From Rariloculus sp965263005 (GTDB lineage: Bacteria > Pseudomonadota > Gammaproteobacteria > Steroidobacterales > Rariloculaceae): a DNA stretch of 64,000 nucleotides. Positions 17,278-25,629 of the stretch are shown here, piece by piece (within the stretch, counting starts at the first letter, position 1; the number at the start of each line of letters is the position of its first letter). Under the pieces are notes generated by a model. That model did not search any database, was not told the DNA's origin, and worked only from the letters and a program-made list of their open reading frames with translations. The position numbers and the translations under genes are program-made. The DNA is taken from assembly GCF_965263005.1 (NCBI RefSeq), contig NZ_OZ253579.1:3658001-3722000 (forward strand), written 5' to 3'.

Positions 17278-18552
17278 CTACTGCGTCGTGCCCACCTCGC
17301 GACCGAGCCGGGTCACGAGCTCGTCGAAATCGACAAGCTGCTGTGCGCCATCCTCGCGAAGCGGCTTGACGCTGAGCTTGCCGGCCGCGAGCTCATCGTC
17401 GCCAACGATCAACGCGTAGCGCGCGCCGCTTTTGTCCGCCCGCCTGAGCTGCGCCTTGAAGCCGCCGGGCCGACCCATGACGAGCGTGAGATCCGGCACT
17501 CGCGCTCGCAAACGTTCCGCGGTCGAAAAACACTTGCGCCGCGCTTCGGACCCTACGGCTACGACGTAAACGTCGGGGCCCGTGTCGCCGCCGTCCCACC
17601 CCGAGACGCGCATGAGATCGATGACACGCTCGACACCGAGCGCCCAGCCGACGCAGGGCGTTTCATTGCCGCCGAGCTGGCTCACGAGCCCATCGTAGCG
17701 GCCTCCGGAGCAAACTGCACTCTGAGCCCCGAGCGCATCCGAAATCCACTCGAATACCGTGCGCGTATAGTAATCGAGGCCGCGAACCAGGCGCGGATTG
17801 ACGGTAAAACCGACGTCGACGTCGGACAACAGCGTCTTGACGCATTCGAAGTGGTCTCGAGACTCCGAATCGAGGTAGTCCGCGAGCACCGGCGCCTCGG
17901 CAACGAGTTCCCGCATCGCGGGATTCTTGCTATCGAGTATCCGCATGGGATTGCGCTCGAGGCGCCGGATACTGTCGGCGTCGAGGTCGCTGCGGCGCTT
18001 GCCGAAGTAATCGACGAGCGCCCGTTTGTAATTCGTTCTCGATTCCGGCGTGCCGAGTGAATTCATCTCGAGCACCATGCGCACACCAAGCTTCTCCCAC
18101 AATCTGGCCGATATGACGATGAGCTCGGCGTCGACTTCGGGCTCGGCATGGCCCAACGCCTCGATGTTGATCTGATGGAACTGGCGGTAGCGCCCCCTTT
18201 GCGGTTTCTCGTGACGGAACATGGGGCCGCTGCACCAGAGCTTCCGTTGCTGATTGTGCAACAGGCCGTTACTCAGGCACGCTCTGACGATGCTCGCCGT
18301 GGCCTCCGGCCGCATGGTGAGACTATCGCCGTTGCGGTCCTGGAAGGTATACATCTCCTTCTCGACGATGTCGGTCAGCTCGCCGATCGAGCGGCGGAAG
18401 AGCTCCGTCTTCTCGAGCACCGGTGTGCGAATACGCCGATAACCGTAACGTTCGAAGAGCTCTGCGACCGCCGATTCGACGAGCGCCCACAAAGCTTCCT
18501 CGTCCGGGAGAATATCGTTCATGCCTCGAACGGGCTGAATGAGTTCGGCCAT
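17278..18552 (-). CDS. hisS: Histidyl-tRNA synthetase
   Basis: Charges tRNA-His with histidine. A class II synthetase of 424 residues: motif 1 region at IRTPVLEKTELF, motif 2 at MFRHEKPQRGRYRQFHQ, the histidine-A signature LVRGLDYYTRTVFEW, motif 3 in GVERV, and a C-terminal anticodon-binding domain (ADKSGARYALIVGDDEL). The length equals the E. coli enzyme (424). It starts 7 bases after the rodZ stop. In most Gammaproteobacteria ispG lies between rodZ and hisS; here it is absent. Confidence 0.97.
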   Translation of the reverse strand: MAELIQPVRGMNDILPDEEALWALVESAVAELFERYGYRRIRTPVLEKTELFRRSIGELTDIVEKEMYTFQDRNGDSLTMRPEATASIVRACLSNGLLHNQQRKLWCSGPMFRHEKPQRGRYRQFHQINIEALGHAEPEVDAELIVISARLWEKLGVRMVLEMNSLGTPESRTNYKRALVDYFGKRRSDLDADSIRRLERNPMRILDSKNPAMRELVAEAPVLADYLDSESRDHFECVKTLLSDVDVGFTVNPRLVRGLDYYTRTVFEWISDALGAQSAVCSGGRYDGLVSQLGGNETPCVGWALGVERVIDLMRVSGWDGGDTGPDVYVVAVGSEARRKCFSTAERLRARVPDLTLVMGRPGGFKAQLRRADKSGARYALIVGDDELAAGKLSVKPLREDGAQQLVDFDELVTRLGREVGTTQ

Positions 18553-18559
18553 CGGGAGC

Positions 18560-19534
18560 TCAGTCGGCGGACGCGCCGACGGTGAAGCCGGCCACGGCGT
18601 CCGGCCTGTCCGAACGCGGGATTTCGTGGGGCTCGCCGTCGATCAAGAGCCTGGAACCGCGAGCGTTGCCAAGCAGGAAAGCGACCGGCGCGGCGCCAAC
18701 GAACTGCCGTTGCTGGCCGGCGCGTCCGAGCTCGTAAACCAGCCGCACCCCGCGCGCGTCGGTGACCTCTGCCCAACTATCCTCGACGAAGGTCAGTTCG
18801 ACCTCGACGGTCGGGTAGCCGGCAAGGTCATCGACGGCGTAGGCGGGATCGGCCAACTCGCCGATTACATCCTCCGACACGGAGGGAGAATCGAGTGCGT
18901 CCTCGGCGAAATCAACTTGGCCGTCGGCCGCCGCCACAGACGCCTCGACGCGCAACGCGACTTGCGGATCGGCCGCAGCCGGAGATGCCTCGAAGAGCAC
19001 CGCGGGCGGCACTAACGGATCGACTGCCGTGGTATCTCCAACCAACGGCGAGGGGTACGGCAACGTCGCCGGATTCGTCGTCGACGACAGCAACCCGAAG
19101 CGTCCGGCGAAGCCTGGAATGCCGCCGAACCACCACACGACCCCGATTGCGGTGAGGAGCACCAGTGCCAGCAACAGGAGCATCCAGCTCCTCGTCTGCC
19201 ACCCGACCCTGATCGTGATGTCCCGGGTCGCCGTAAGCTCGACATCCTTGACCCCCGCGAGACTGTGGTAGTCGCTGAGCAGCTTCTCATAGTCCAGACC
19301 GAGCTTTTTGCCGTACTGCCTGAGATAACCCCTGGCGAAAACGGGCGCACTGAGATCGTCGAAGCGCTCGTCCTCGAGCGCGCGCAGAAAACGAGGGTCA
19401 AGACGCAACTCGGCCGCGACTTGCTCGAGGGACAAGCCCTGTTGTTCGCGCGCCGCGCGAAGAGTGCCGCCTAGGCCTGGGCCCGCCTCGGCGCCCTCCG
19501 CCTCCGCACCGACCTGGCTGTCATTGTCCTGCAT
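18560..19534 (-). CDS. rodZ: Cell-shape protein RodZ
   Basis: Bitopic membrane protein linking MreB to the wall-synthesis machinery. The 324-residue product has an N-terminal Cro/C1-like helix-turn-helix (LRAAREQQGLSLEQVAAEL), then ARGYLRQYGKKLGLD as in RodZ. A transmembrane helix follows (SWMLLLLALVLLTAIGVVWW), then an acidic and proline/alanine-rich linker, and a C-terminal DUF4115 beta-domain (ELTFVEDSWAEVTDARG). The ATG at 19534 lies 14 bases inside the end of pilW. The longer open frame upstream only shadows pilW. Confidence 0.93.
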   Translation of the reverse strand: MQDNDSQVGAEAEGAEAGPGLGGTLRAAREQQGLSLEQVAAELRLDPRFLRALEDERFDDLSAPVFARGYLRQYGKKLGLDYEKLLSDYHSLAGVKDVELTATRDITIRVGWQTRSWMLLLLALVLLTAIGVVWWFGGIPGFAGRFGLLSSTTNPATLPYPSPLVGDTTAVDPLVPPAVLFEASPAAADPQVALRVEASVAAADGQVDFAEDALDSPSVSEDVIGELADPAYAVDDLAGYPTVEVELTFVEDSWAEVTDARGVRLVYELGRAGQQRQFVGAAPVAFLLGNARGSRLLIDGEPHEIPRSDRPDAVAGFTVGASAD

Positions 19535-20309
19535 AACGTTCCGATTGGCGTATTTGAGCAAACTCGGCAGAGTCTGGAAAGTCGTTGCCCAGCCGAGTCG
19601 CGCAGTGATCGGCGGCAGCCCGATCTGCGAGTTCCTCCTCAATATGAAAACAAAGCCAAAGCAGTCGTGCATCAGCCGGCCGAACCGCCAGCGAACGCTG
19701 CGTGAACGACCGCGCCCGCATGTAGTCCCCGTTCCGCCAAGCGATGTCGAGCATGTTCGCGAGCGCGTCGGGATAAGCCGGATTGACCGCGAGGGCTTCG
19801 CGATAATATGCCTCGGCCGATTCGACGTCGGCTGCGTTGCGCGCACAGGTGCCGGCGTTGGTGAGCGCGGCTTCGGGTGTTTCGTAGGAGGGATTGTCAG
19901 CCGCTCTTCTGAACAGGCTCTCGGCATCTTGCCAGCGGTTCTGGCGGCACAGGAATACGGCATACCCGTTCTGCGCGGCCGCATTTCCCGAATCGACCCG
20001 AATCGCGCGCCGATAGTGGGCTTCGGCGAGTTCAAGCTCGCCGAGCTCGACGTAGACCAACGCGATCGTGCTATGCGCGGAGGCGAGCCTGGGATCGATC
20101 TCGAGCGCGCGCTTGAGCACTTTGAGAGCGACGTCCGTGCGCCCCCGGCGGAGGTATTCAGCGCCGAGGTTCACGTTAGCGGTCGCCGCAGCCTCGTCGG
20201 AGGCCGGCGCTTCGAGCACGCCGGTCGCGGCGGGGACGCACGCCGGCAAGAACGCAACGGCCGTGAGCAACGCGATAAGTCGGCCCCTGTTGATTCGGCT
20301 CCCATTCAT
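19521..20309 (-). CDS. pilW: Type IV pilus biogenesis lipoprotein PilW (PilF)
   Basis: Outer-membrane lipoprotein needed for assembly and stability of the PilQ secretin. The 262-residue protein has a lipobox (AFLPAC, Cys24) and about five to six tetratricopeptide repeats, e.g. NLGAEYLRRGRTDVALKVL, AHSTIALVYVELGELELAEA and NMLDIAWRNGDYMRA. Length fits PilF (about 250). The ATG overlaps the rlmN TGA (ATGA), and its end overlaps rodZ by 14 bases, so rlmN-pilW-rodZ are translationally linked. No other pilus genes are in the window. Confidence 0.92.
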   Translation of the reverse strand: MNGSRINRGRLIALLTAVAFLPACVPAATGVLEAPASDEAAATANVNLGAEYLRRGRTDVALKVLKRALEIDPRLASAHSTIALVYVELGELELAEAHYRRAIRVDSGNAAAQNGYAVFLCRQNRWQDAESLFRRAADNPSYETPEAALTNAGTCARNAADVESAEAYYREALAVNPAYPDALANMLDIAWRNGDYMRARSFTQRSLAVRPADARLLWLCFHIEEELADRAAADHCATRLGNDFPDSAEFAQIRQSERYAGQ

Positions 20310-21421
20310 TCGCTGCCGGCTCCGAGGAGTTTATGACTCAAACGCACAGTGCGCCGGTCGTCAATGCGCCCGGCCAGTTGGCCGCACGCGGCGGCGATGT
20401 CGTCGCCGCGCGGCCGCCTGATCGTAGCAACTATGCCCTTGGACCAAAGAATCTGCCAGAACGTTTCTATGGCATCCGGCGTGGAACAGCGAAAACCCGA
20501 CCCGGGAAACGCGTTGAACGGTATCAGGTTCACCTTGGCCGGCCGGCCTCGCAGCAGTCCGGCGAGATCACGGGCATGCGCCGCACTGTCGTTGACCTTG
20601 TCGAGCATCACGTACTCGAAGGTGATCTGCCGGGAGGCGAGGACTTGCGAATAGCGCCAGCACGCGTCGAGAAGTGTGGCTATCGGATGGACACGATTGA
20701 TCGGCACGAGCCGGTCGCGCAGTTCGTCGTTCGGAGCGTGCAGCGACACGGCCAACGCAACGTTGCAATCCTCGGCCAAACGCATGATCTGAGGGACCAG
20801 GCCGGCCGTGCTGATCGTGACACGGCGCCGCGACAAGCCGAAGGCGCAATCGTCGATCAAGAGCCGGGTCACGGGAACGACGTTGGCGTAATTCGCAAGC
20901 GGCTCGCCCATACCCATGAAGACGACGTTGCTGATCTCGGTCGGAGCGACATCGATGCTGGCGAGAACGACCTGGCCGAGTATTTCGGCGACGGACAGGT
21001 TACGGTTGAAGCCCTGCTTGCCGGTTGCGCAGAACGCACAGTCGAGCACGCAGCCGGCCTGAGAAGAGATGCAGAGAGTTGCCCGTCTGGGCTCGGGAAT
21101 GAAGACGGTCTCGACGGCCTGCCCGCCGCCGACGTCAAGCAACCACTTTCGCGTTCCGTCGGCCGAGCGTTCGACGGAGATCACATCCGGCAGCTTCAGG
21201 TCCGCGACGACACTGAGCTGCTTGCGCAGATCCTTGCTCAAGTCCGTCATCTCGGCGAAATCGAGCACGTGGCGCTTGTAAACCCAGCGCTTGATCTGCC
21301 TTGCGCGAAACGGCTTTTGATCCAGGCTCGCGAAGAACCGGACCAGTGCGTCGTCCGGCATTCCGAGTAAGTTCGGTTTGCCGTCGGCTCTGTTCGATAG
21401 CGTCAGCGCGTTCGCGGGCAA
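20306..21421 (-). CDS. rlmN: 23S rRNA/tRNA adenine-C2 methyltransferase RlmN
   Basis: Radical-SAM enzyme that methylates C2 of A2503 in 23S rRNA and A37 in tRNAs. The 371-residue protein has the cluster motif CVLDCAFCATGKQGFNR (CxxxCxxC). Other family features are FRARQIKRWVYKR, VVFMGMGEPLANY, AVSLHAPNDELRDRLVPIN and, near the C terminus, the resolving-cysteine region DDIAAACGQL. No ATG or GTG is available before the conserved NLLGMPDDAL segment. A TTG at 21419-21421, overlapping the end of ndk, is the best start. Confidence 0.95.
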   Translation of the reverse strand: MPANALTLSNRADGKPNLLGMPDDALVRFFASLDQKPFRARQIKRWVYKRHVLDFAEMTDLSKDLRKQLSVVADLKLPDVISVERSADGTRKWLLDVGGGQAVETVFIPEPRRATLCISSQAGCVLDCAFCATGKQGFNRNLSVAEILGQVVLASIDVAPTEISNVVFMGMGEPLANYANVVPVTRLLIDDCAFGLSRRRVTISTAGLVPQIMRLAEDCNVALAVSLHAPNDELRDRLVPINRVHPIATLLDACWRYSQVLASRQITFEYVMLDKVNDSAAHARDLAGLLRGRPAKVNLIPFNAFPGSGFRCSTPDAIETFWQILWSKGIVATIRRPRGDDIAAACGQLAGRIDDRRTVRLSHKLLGAGSE

Positions 21422-21834
21422 ATCTCAGCCTCGTCGAAAAAGTAGCTCACCTCGACGGCCGCGGTTTCCGGAGCGTCAGACCCGTGCACGACGTTCTGCT
21501 CGATCGACTCCGCGAAATCCGCCCTGATCGTCCCGGCCTCCGCGGCGCTCGGATCGGTCGCGCCCATGAGCTTGCGATTCAGGGCAACGGCATTCTCCCC
21601 TTCGAGCGCCTGGATCATGACACGGCCCGAAGTCATGTACTCGATCAAGTCCGCAAAGAACGGCCGCTCGCGATGGACCGCATAGAAGCCCTCGGCCTGC
21701 TCGCGGCTCAGGTGCGTCATCTTCGCGGCGACGATCTCAAGACCGGCACGCTCGAAACGCCCGTACAACTCGCCGATCAGGTTCCTCTCGACGCCATCGG
21801 GCTTGATGATCGATAAAGTACGCTCAGCTGCCAT
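21403..21834 (-). CDS. ndk: Nucleoside-diphosphate kinase
   Basis: Balances nucleoside triphosphate pools by phosphate transfer through an active-site histidine. The 143-residue protein has ERTLSIIKPDGVERN at the start and the phospho-histidine motif NVVHGSDAPETA. Length matches the E. coli enzyme (143). The ATG at 21834 was chosen because the family sequence begins there. First gene of ndk-rlmN-pilW-rodZ-hisS-yfgM-bamB-der, all on this strand with short gaps or overlaps. A palindromic repeat (copy B) lies just upstream. Confidence 0.97.
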   Translation of the reverse strand: MAAERTLSIIKPDGVERNLIGELYGRFERAGLEIVAAKMTHLSREQAEGFYAVHRERPFFADLIEYMTSGRVMIQALEGENAVALNRKLMGATDPSAAEAGTIRADFAESIEQNVVHGSDAPETAAVEVSYFFDEAEICPRTR

Positions 21835-21875
21835 CGTGCACCTTGTGGAAATGGATCGACCGGGCGGCAGACTGC

Positions 21876-22039
21876 CAGCAGCCCGTGGCAAAAGCCCCGC
21901 TGCATTCGACCGGCGATGCATCCCGCCTGAGCTGCGTTGCTCGTCGCTCAAATATGTTCAATATTCTCGCTCCTCGCGCCCTGTCAGGCGGGCGCCCCGC
22001 CGGTCTCGGTACGACGCGGGGCTTTACCACGGGCTGCTA
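21876..22039. repeat. Long copy (B) of the TAG-ended palindromic repeat
   Basis: A 164-base element. Left end CAGCAGCCCGTGGCAAAAGC, right end TACCACGGGCTGCTA. The core matches copy A base for base over long runs (TGCATTCGACCGGCGATGCA; GCGTTGCTCGTCG). The right end (CTA at 22037-22039) is the TAG stop codon of iscA on the minus strand. Confidence 0.9.
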
Positions 22040-22360
22040 GACGCTGAAGCTCTCGCCACAGCCGCATTCGCCCTTGATGTTGGGATTACGGAACCTGAAA
22101 GCTTCGTTGACGCCTTCCTTGACGAAATCGACTTCAGTGCCGTCAATGAGCGCAAGGCTCTTCGGATCGACGACAATCTTGACGCCACCGCCGTCGAAGA
22201 TCACATCGTCCGGCTCGACGGAATCGGCGTAGTCGATCACATACGCGTAGCCGGAGCAGCCTGTCTTCCTGACCCCGACCCTGAGGCCCAGGCCGGAGCC
22301 GCGCCTGTCGAGGTAGGCCCTGACCCGCTCCGCCGCACTGTTCGTCAATGAGATGGCCAT
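22037..22360 (-). CDS. iscA: Iron-sulfur assembly protein IscA
   Basis: A-type Fe-S carrier that passes iron or clusters to target proteins. The 107-residue product has the three conserved cysteines in KTGCSGYAYV and ECGCGESF. It ends FSV as E. coli IscA ends FHV, so it is full length although its TAG stop lies in a palindromic repeat. It follows the IscU-like gene by 2 bases. No hscB, hscA, fdx or iscX follows; the repeat and ndk come next. Confidence 0.94.
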   Translation of the reverse strand: MAISLTNSAAERVRAYLDRRGSGLGLRVGVRKTGCSGYAYVIDYADSVEPDDVIFDGGGVKIVVDPKSLALIDGTEVDFVKEGVNEAFRFRNPNIKGECGCGESFSV

Positions 22361-22362
22361 CG

Positions 22363-22752
22363 CTAGCTATCCTTCGTTTCGCTTGCGCCGCTAAACCCGC
22401 GCCAGCACGCGAGCAACGCATCCTCAATCTTCAGTAACTTACCGAACTTTTCAACCGGCACGTCCAAGGTACGCGCAACGCCGCGCATATCGAGCCGAGT
22501 CAACGATCGGGCCCGCTTCCCCTCGAGCCATTCGGCGATCAGGCTGGCCGCCGCGATCGCGTGCGGACAGCCGAAAAGCTGGAAGCGCACGGCCCGGATC
22601 GAGCCGTCGAGCACCTGGACGTCAAACCGTACCCAGATGCCGAGACTGCGATCTTCGGCTTCACCCCGGACGACGCCGGCCGTCTCCCCGGAAAGCTGCC
22701 CGGCTCCGTGGGGCAGACCAAAGCGCTGCAGCACCTCTGAGCTGTAATCCAT
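22363..22752 (-). CDS. Divergent IscU/NifU-like Fe-S scaffold protein
   Basis: A 129-residue protein between iscS and iscA, where the scaffold IscU belongs. Length (IscU has 128) and FGCPHAIAAASLIAEWLEGK (compare YGCGSAIASSSLVTEW in IscU) support the family. Of the three cysteines that bind the cluster in IscU only the middle one (Cys62) is kept. The first-cysteine region reads RSLGIWVRFDVQV, and the HC motif near the C terminus reads FGKLLKIEDALLAC; Cys116 there is displaced. The protein may build clusters differently or only assist. The family is fairly certain; the mechanism is not. Confidence 0.75.
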   Translation of the reverse strand: MDYSSEVLQRFGLPHGAGQLSGETAGVVRGEAEDRSLGIWVRFDVQVLDGSIRAVRFQLFGCPHAIAAASLIAEWLEGKRARSLTRLDMRGVARTLDVPVEKFGKLLKIEDALLACWRGFSGASETKDS

Positions 22753-22779
22753 TCGAGCCTGATAGTTTAGCTCAAAGGT

Positions 22780-23949
22780 TCAGCTTGAGCACCACAACGG
22801 AGCCTGATTGGTCAACATGCTCAGCCTCGCGGCCTCCTCGCCGATCCGCGCGACAGCCCGCTCGACGTCGGCTGCCTCGGTGAAGCGGCCGACGCTCAAG
22901 CGCAGCGAGCTTTGCGCCAGCGCGTCGCTCAGGCCGAGATTCGATAGCACATGCGACGGTTCCGGAGTGTCCGACGCACAGGCGGAGCCCGCCGAAACCG
23001 CGATGTCGCTGATCGCAAGCCTCAGGCTCTCGCCGTCGATACCCGGGAAGCAGACGTTGAGAATATGCGGCGCCGACCGGCCGGGACAGCCGTTCAGCCC
23101 GACGCCTTCGATCCGCTTGAGACCGCGCCAGAGCTTGTCCCTGAGGCCAGCGAGATGCGGCCCGTCGCGCTCGGGCCGGGCGAGGTCGTACGCCTTGCCC
23201 ATACCGACAATCTGGTGCGTTGCGAGCGTCCCGGCCCGCAATCCCCGCTCCTGCTCACCGCCGTGCAGCAGCGGCGCAAGCGCGACGCCCCGTGCGATGT
23301 AGAGCGCGCCGATCCCCTTCGGACCATGCGCCTTGTGCGCCGTCAAGGCGCACAGGCCGACCCCCCAGCCGCCGAGGTCGAGCGGAATCTTGCCGGCGCT
23401 CTGCGCCGCATCGACGTGCAGGCGCACGCCTCGCGATGCACAGGCCTTCGCGATCGCCTCGATGTCCTGAATCACGCCTATCTCGTTGTTGACGTGCATG
23501 ATCGAGACGAGCACGGTGGCATCGGTCAGCGCGTCGAGCACCTGCTCAGGCGTGACAACGCCCTCGGAGTCGCAGTGGAGATACGTGACGTTAATCCCTC
23601 TGGCTTCGAGCGCATGAGCCGTGTCGAGCACCGAATGATGCTCGATGTTCGTCGTGACGAAGTGCTTGCGCGTGCGCGGGTCCGCATCGAACGCGCCAAG
23701 AATTGCGAGGTTGTTGGATTCCGTCGCACCGGAGGTGAATACGATCTCGTGCGGCGCAGCATTGACGAGCGCAGCGATCCGCTCGCGCGCTTCCTCGACA
23801 AGCCGCCGCGCGCGCACGCCTCCGGAGTGCGACGAAGACGGATTCTCGAAGCTGCCGTCGTGCCCGAGGCACGCGGTCATCGCCGCGATCACTGCCGGAT
23901 CGACGGCTGTCGTCGCCGCGTTGTCGAGGTATAGCGGCCGTTCGCTCAC
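22780..23949 (-). CDS. iscS: Cysteine desulfurase IscS
   Basis: PLP enzyme that takes sulfur from cysteine for Fe-S clusters and tRNA thiolation. The 389-residue product has LDNAATTAVDP at the start, TSGATESNNLAI, HVDAAQSAGK, the PLP lysine in LTAHKAHGPKG and the catalytic cysteine loop SAGSACAS. It is shorter than E. coli IscS (404), mainly at the C terminus, where IscS binds partners. The start overlaps the trmJ stop by 4 bases. No iscR regulator precedes it. Confidence 0.93.
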   Translation of the reverse strand: MSERPLYLDNAATTAVDPAVIAAMTACLGHDGSFENPSSSHSGGVRARRLVEEARERIAALVNAAPHEIVFTSGATESNNLAILGAFDADPRTRKHFVTTNIEHHSVLDTAHALEARGINVTYLHCDSEGVVTPEQVLDALTDATVLVSIMHVNNEIGVIQDIEAIAKACASRGVRLHVDAAQSAGKIPLDLGGWGVGLCALTAHKAHGPKGIGALYIARGVALAPLLHGGEQERGLRAGTLATHQIVGMGKAYDLARPERDGPHLAGLRDKLWRGLKRIEGVGLNGCPGRSAPHILNVCFPGIDGESLRLAISDIAVSAGSACASDTPEPSHVLSNLGLSDALAQSSLRLSVGRFTEAADVERAVARIGEEAARLSMLTNQAPLWCSS

Positions 23950-24686
23950 GCCGGCCCCCGCTCATCGGAATATCTTGCCGGGTCGAGCGCGGCGACGATG
24001 CCGCGCAGGATGTTGATCTCGTTCTGGTCGGGCCTCGCGCGATGAAACAGCCGCCGCAGCTTGAGCTTGAGCTGCTTTTGGTGGACGGGATGAAGGAAAC
24101 CGGCGGCGGCGAGCACGCGCTCGAGATGTTCGTGAAACCCTTCGAGCTCGGCCGCGCTCGCAAGCGGGGCGCCGCGGGCTTCCTCGGTCGCGACGCTCGA
24201 GCCCTCAAGGCACATGCGCAATTCGTAGCACAGGACCTGCACGGCCATCGCGAGGTTCAGCGAGCCGAATGCGGGGTCCGTCGGGATGTGGACGAGCTCC
24301 TGACAGCGCCCGAGGTCCTCATTGCTCAGACCCGAGTGCTCCGGCCCCATGACGATCGCGACGCGATCGTCGGGCAGGCGCCGCCGGATCGACTCCGCAC
24401 ACGTTCTCGGGTTGACGACCGGCCATTTCGAGCTGCGAAGCCTCGCGCTCGCGCCGACCACGTAGCCGCGGTCGCGGATCGCTTCGGGCAAGGTCTGTGT
24501 CACGGTCGCGTTCTCGAGCACGTCGTCGGCGCCTGACGCCCGCGCTCTGGCCTCGTCGCTCGGAAAGCGCTGCGGCGCAACGAGCGCAAGGTCGGTCAGC
24601 CCCATCGTCTTCATCGCACGCGCCGTCGCCCCGATGTTGCCGGGGTGAGTCGGCGCGACGAGAACGATTCGGACCGGAATATGCAC
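23946..24686 (-). CDS. trmJ: tRNA (cytidine/uridine-2'-O-)-methyltransferase TrmJ
   Basis: SPOUT methyltransferase that 2'-O-methylates position 32 of tRNAs. The roughly 246-residue protein has IRIVLVAPTHPGNIGATARA-type opening residues, MGLTDLALV, the knot motifs MGPEHSGLSNEDL and IPTDPAFGSLNLAMAVQ, and a C-terminal helical extension. GTG at 24686 gives the family start; a TTG at 24695 is also possible. Gene order trmJ-iscS is common, with iscR often between; iscR is missing here. Divergent from suhB. Confidence 0.92.
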   Translation of the reverse strand: MHIPVRIVLVAPTHPGNIGATARAMKTMGLTDLALVAPQRFPSDEARARASGADDVLENATVTQTLPEAIRDRGYVVGASARLRSSKWPVVNPRTCAESIRRRLPDDRVAIVMGPEHSGLSNEDLGRCQELVHIPTDPAFGSLNLAMAVQVLCYELRMCLEGSSVATEEARGAPLASAAELEGFHEHLERVLAAAGFLHPVHQKQLKLKLRRLFHRARPDQNEINILRGIVAALDPARYSDERGPA

Positions 24687-24736
24687 GACTGTCAAGATTG
24701 CTTGTGCCCGACGGGTATTCTACGCTGCATCCCGCA

Positions 24737-25528
24737 ATGCACGGCATGGTCAATATCGGAGTGCGGGCCGCGCGGCGAGCCGGGGAGATCATGGTACGCC
24801 ACCTCAACCGGCTCGAGTCGCTCGAGGTCATCGAGAAGGGGCGCAATGAATTCGTCTCAGCGGTGGACCGGCTCGCCGAAGAGGCGGTCATCGAAGTGAT
24901 CCGGGATCATTACCCCGAGCATGCGATTCTCGGTGAGGAGAGCGGCGCCTCGGGCGATCACGAGTACCAATGGATCATCGACCCGCTCGACGGCACGACG
25001 AATTACCTCCACGGCTTTCCCGTGTACGCCGTTTCGATTGCCGTCGCCCAGGCCGGAACACTCAAGCATGGCGTCGTCTACGACCCGTTGCGGCAGGAAA
25101 TATTTACGGCGAGCCGCGGTCAGGGAGCCCAGCTCGACGGCCGGCGCATCCGCGTCAGCAAGCAAATCAGCTTGCGCGGCGCGTTGCTCGCGACCGGGTT
25201 CCCCTACCGGATCACGGCCAGTCGCACGGACACCTACCTCGACATGCTGCGCGCCGTGCTGATCGAAACCGCCGGCGTAAGGCGGCTCGGCTCAGCCGCG
25301 CTCGATCTTTGCTATGTCGCGGCCGGACGCGTCGACGGATTCTGGGAGCTCGGGCTTCAGAAGTGGGATATCGCGGCCGGCACGCTGATCATCCGCGAGG
25401 CCGGCGGACGAATCAGCGATTTCAACGGTACCGATGCGTTCATCGAAAGCGGCGATCTCGTCGCCGGCACGCCCAAGGTGTATGCGGCATTGTCGAAGCT
25501 GCTCGCGCCGTATGCGCGCGGGCTCTAG
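24737..25528 (+). CDS. suhB: Inositol-1-monophosphatase SuhB
   Basis: Mg-dependent phosphatase. In E. coli it also acts with Nus factors in rRNA transcription antitermination. The 263-residue product has the metal-binding sequences GEESG, IDPLDGTTNYLHG and WDIAAGTLIIREAGG, and begins MHGMVNIGVRAARRAG like E. coli SuhB. Divergent from trmJ, as in enterics, and convergent with secF. Its stop TAG (25526-25528) is the first three bases of palindromic repeat C. Confidence 0.95.
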   Translation: MHGMVNIGVRAARRAGEIMVRHLNRLESLEVIEKGRNEFVSAVDRLAEEAVIEVIRDHYPEHAILGEESGASGDHEYQWIIDPLDGTTNYLHGFPVYAVSIAVAQAGTLKHGVVYDPLRQEIFTASRGQGAQLDGRRIRVSKQISLRGALLATGFPYRITASRTDTYLDMLRAVLIETAGVRRLGSAALDLCYVAAGRVDGFWELGLQKWDIAAGTLIIREAGGRISDFNGTDAFIESGDLVAGTPKVYAALSKLLAPYARGL

Positions 25529-25614
25529 CAGCCCGTGGCAAAAGTCCCGCGTCGCACCGGGACCGGCGAGGCGGTCTTCCGCCCCATGCAGCGGGACTTT
25601 TGCCGCGGGCTGCC
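25526..25614. repeat. Short copy (C) of the TAG-ended palindromic repeat
   Basis: An 89-base element with near-perfect inverted ends: TAGCAGCCCGTGGCAAAAGT on the left, ACTTTTGCCGCGGGCTGCCA on the right. The core (GGCGGTCTTCCGCCCCATGC) differs from the long copies but matches copy F, so there are long and short subtypes. The left TAG is the suhB stop codon. Lying between convergent suhB and secF, its hairpin could also stop transcription. Confidence 0.88.
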
Positions 25615-25629
25615 AGCGTCAGTTCGAAA

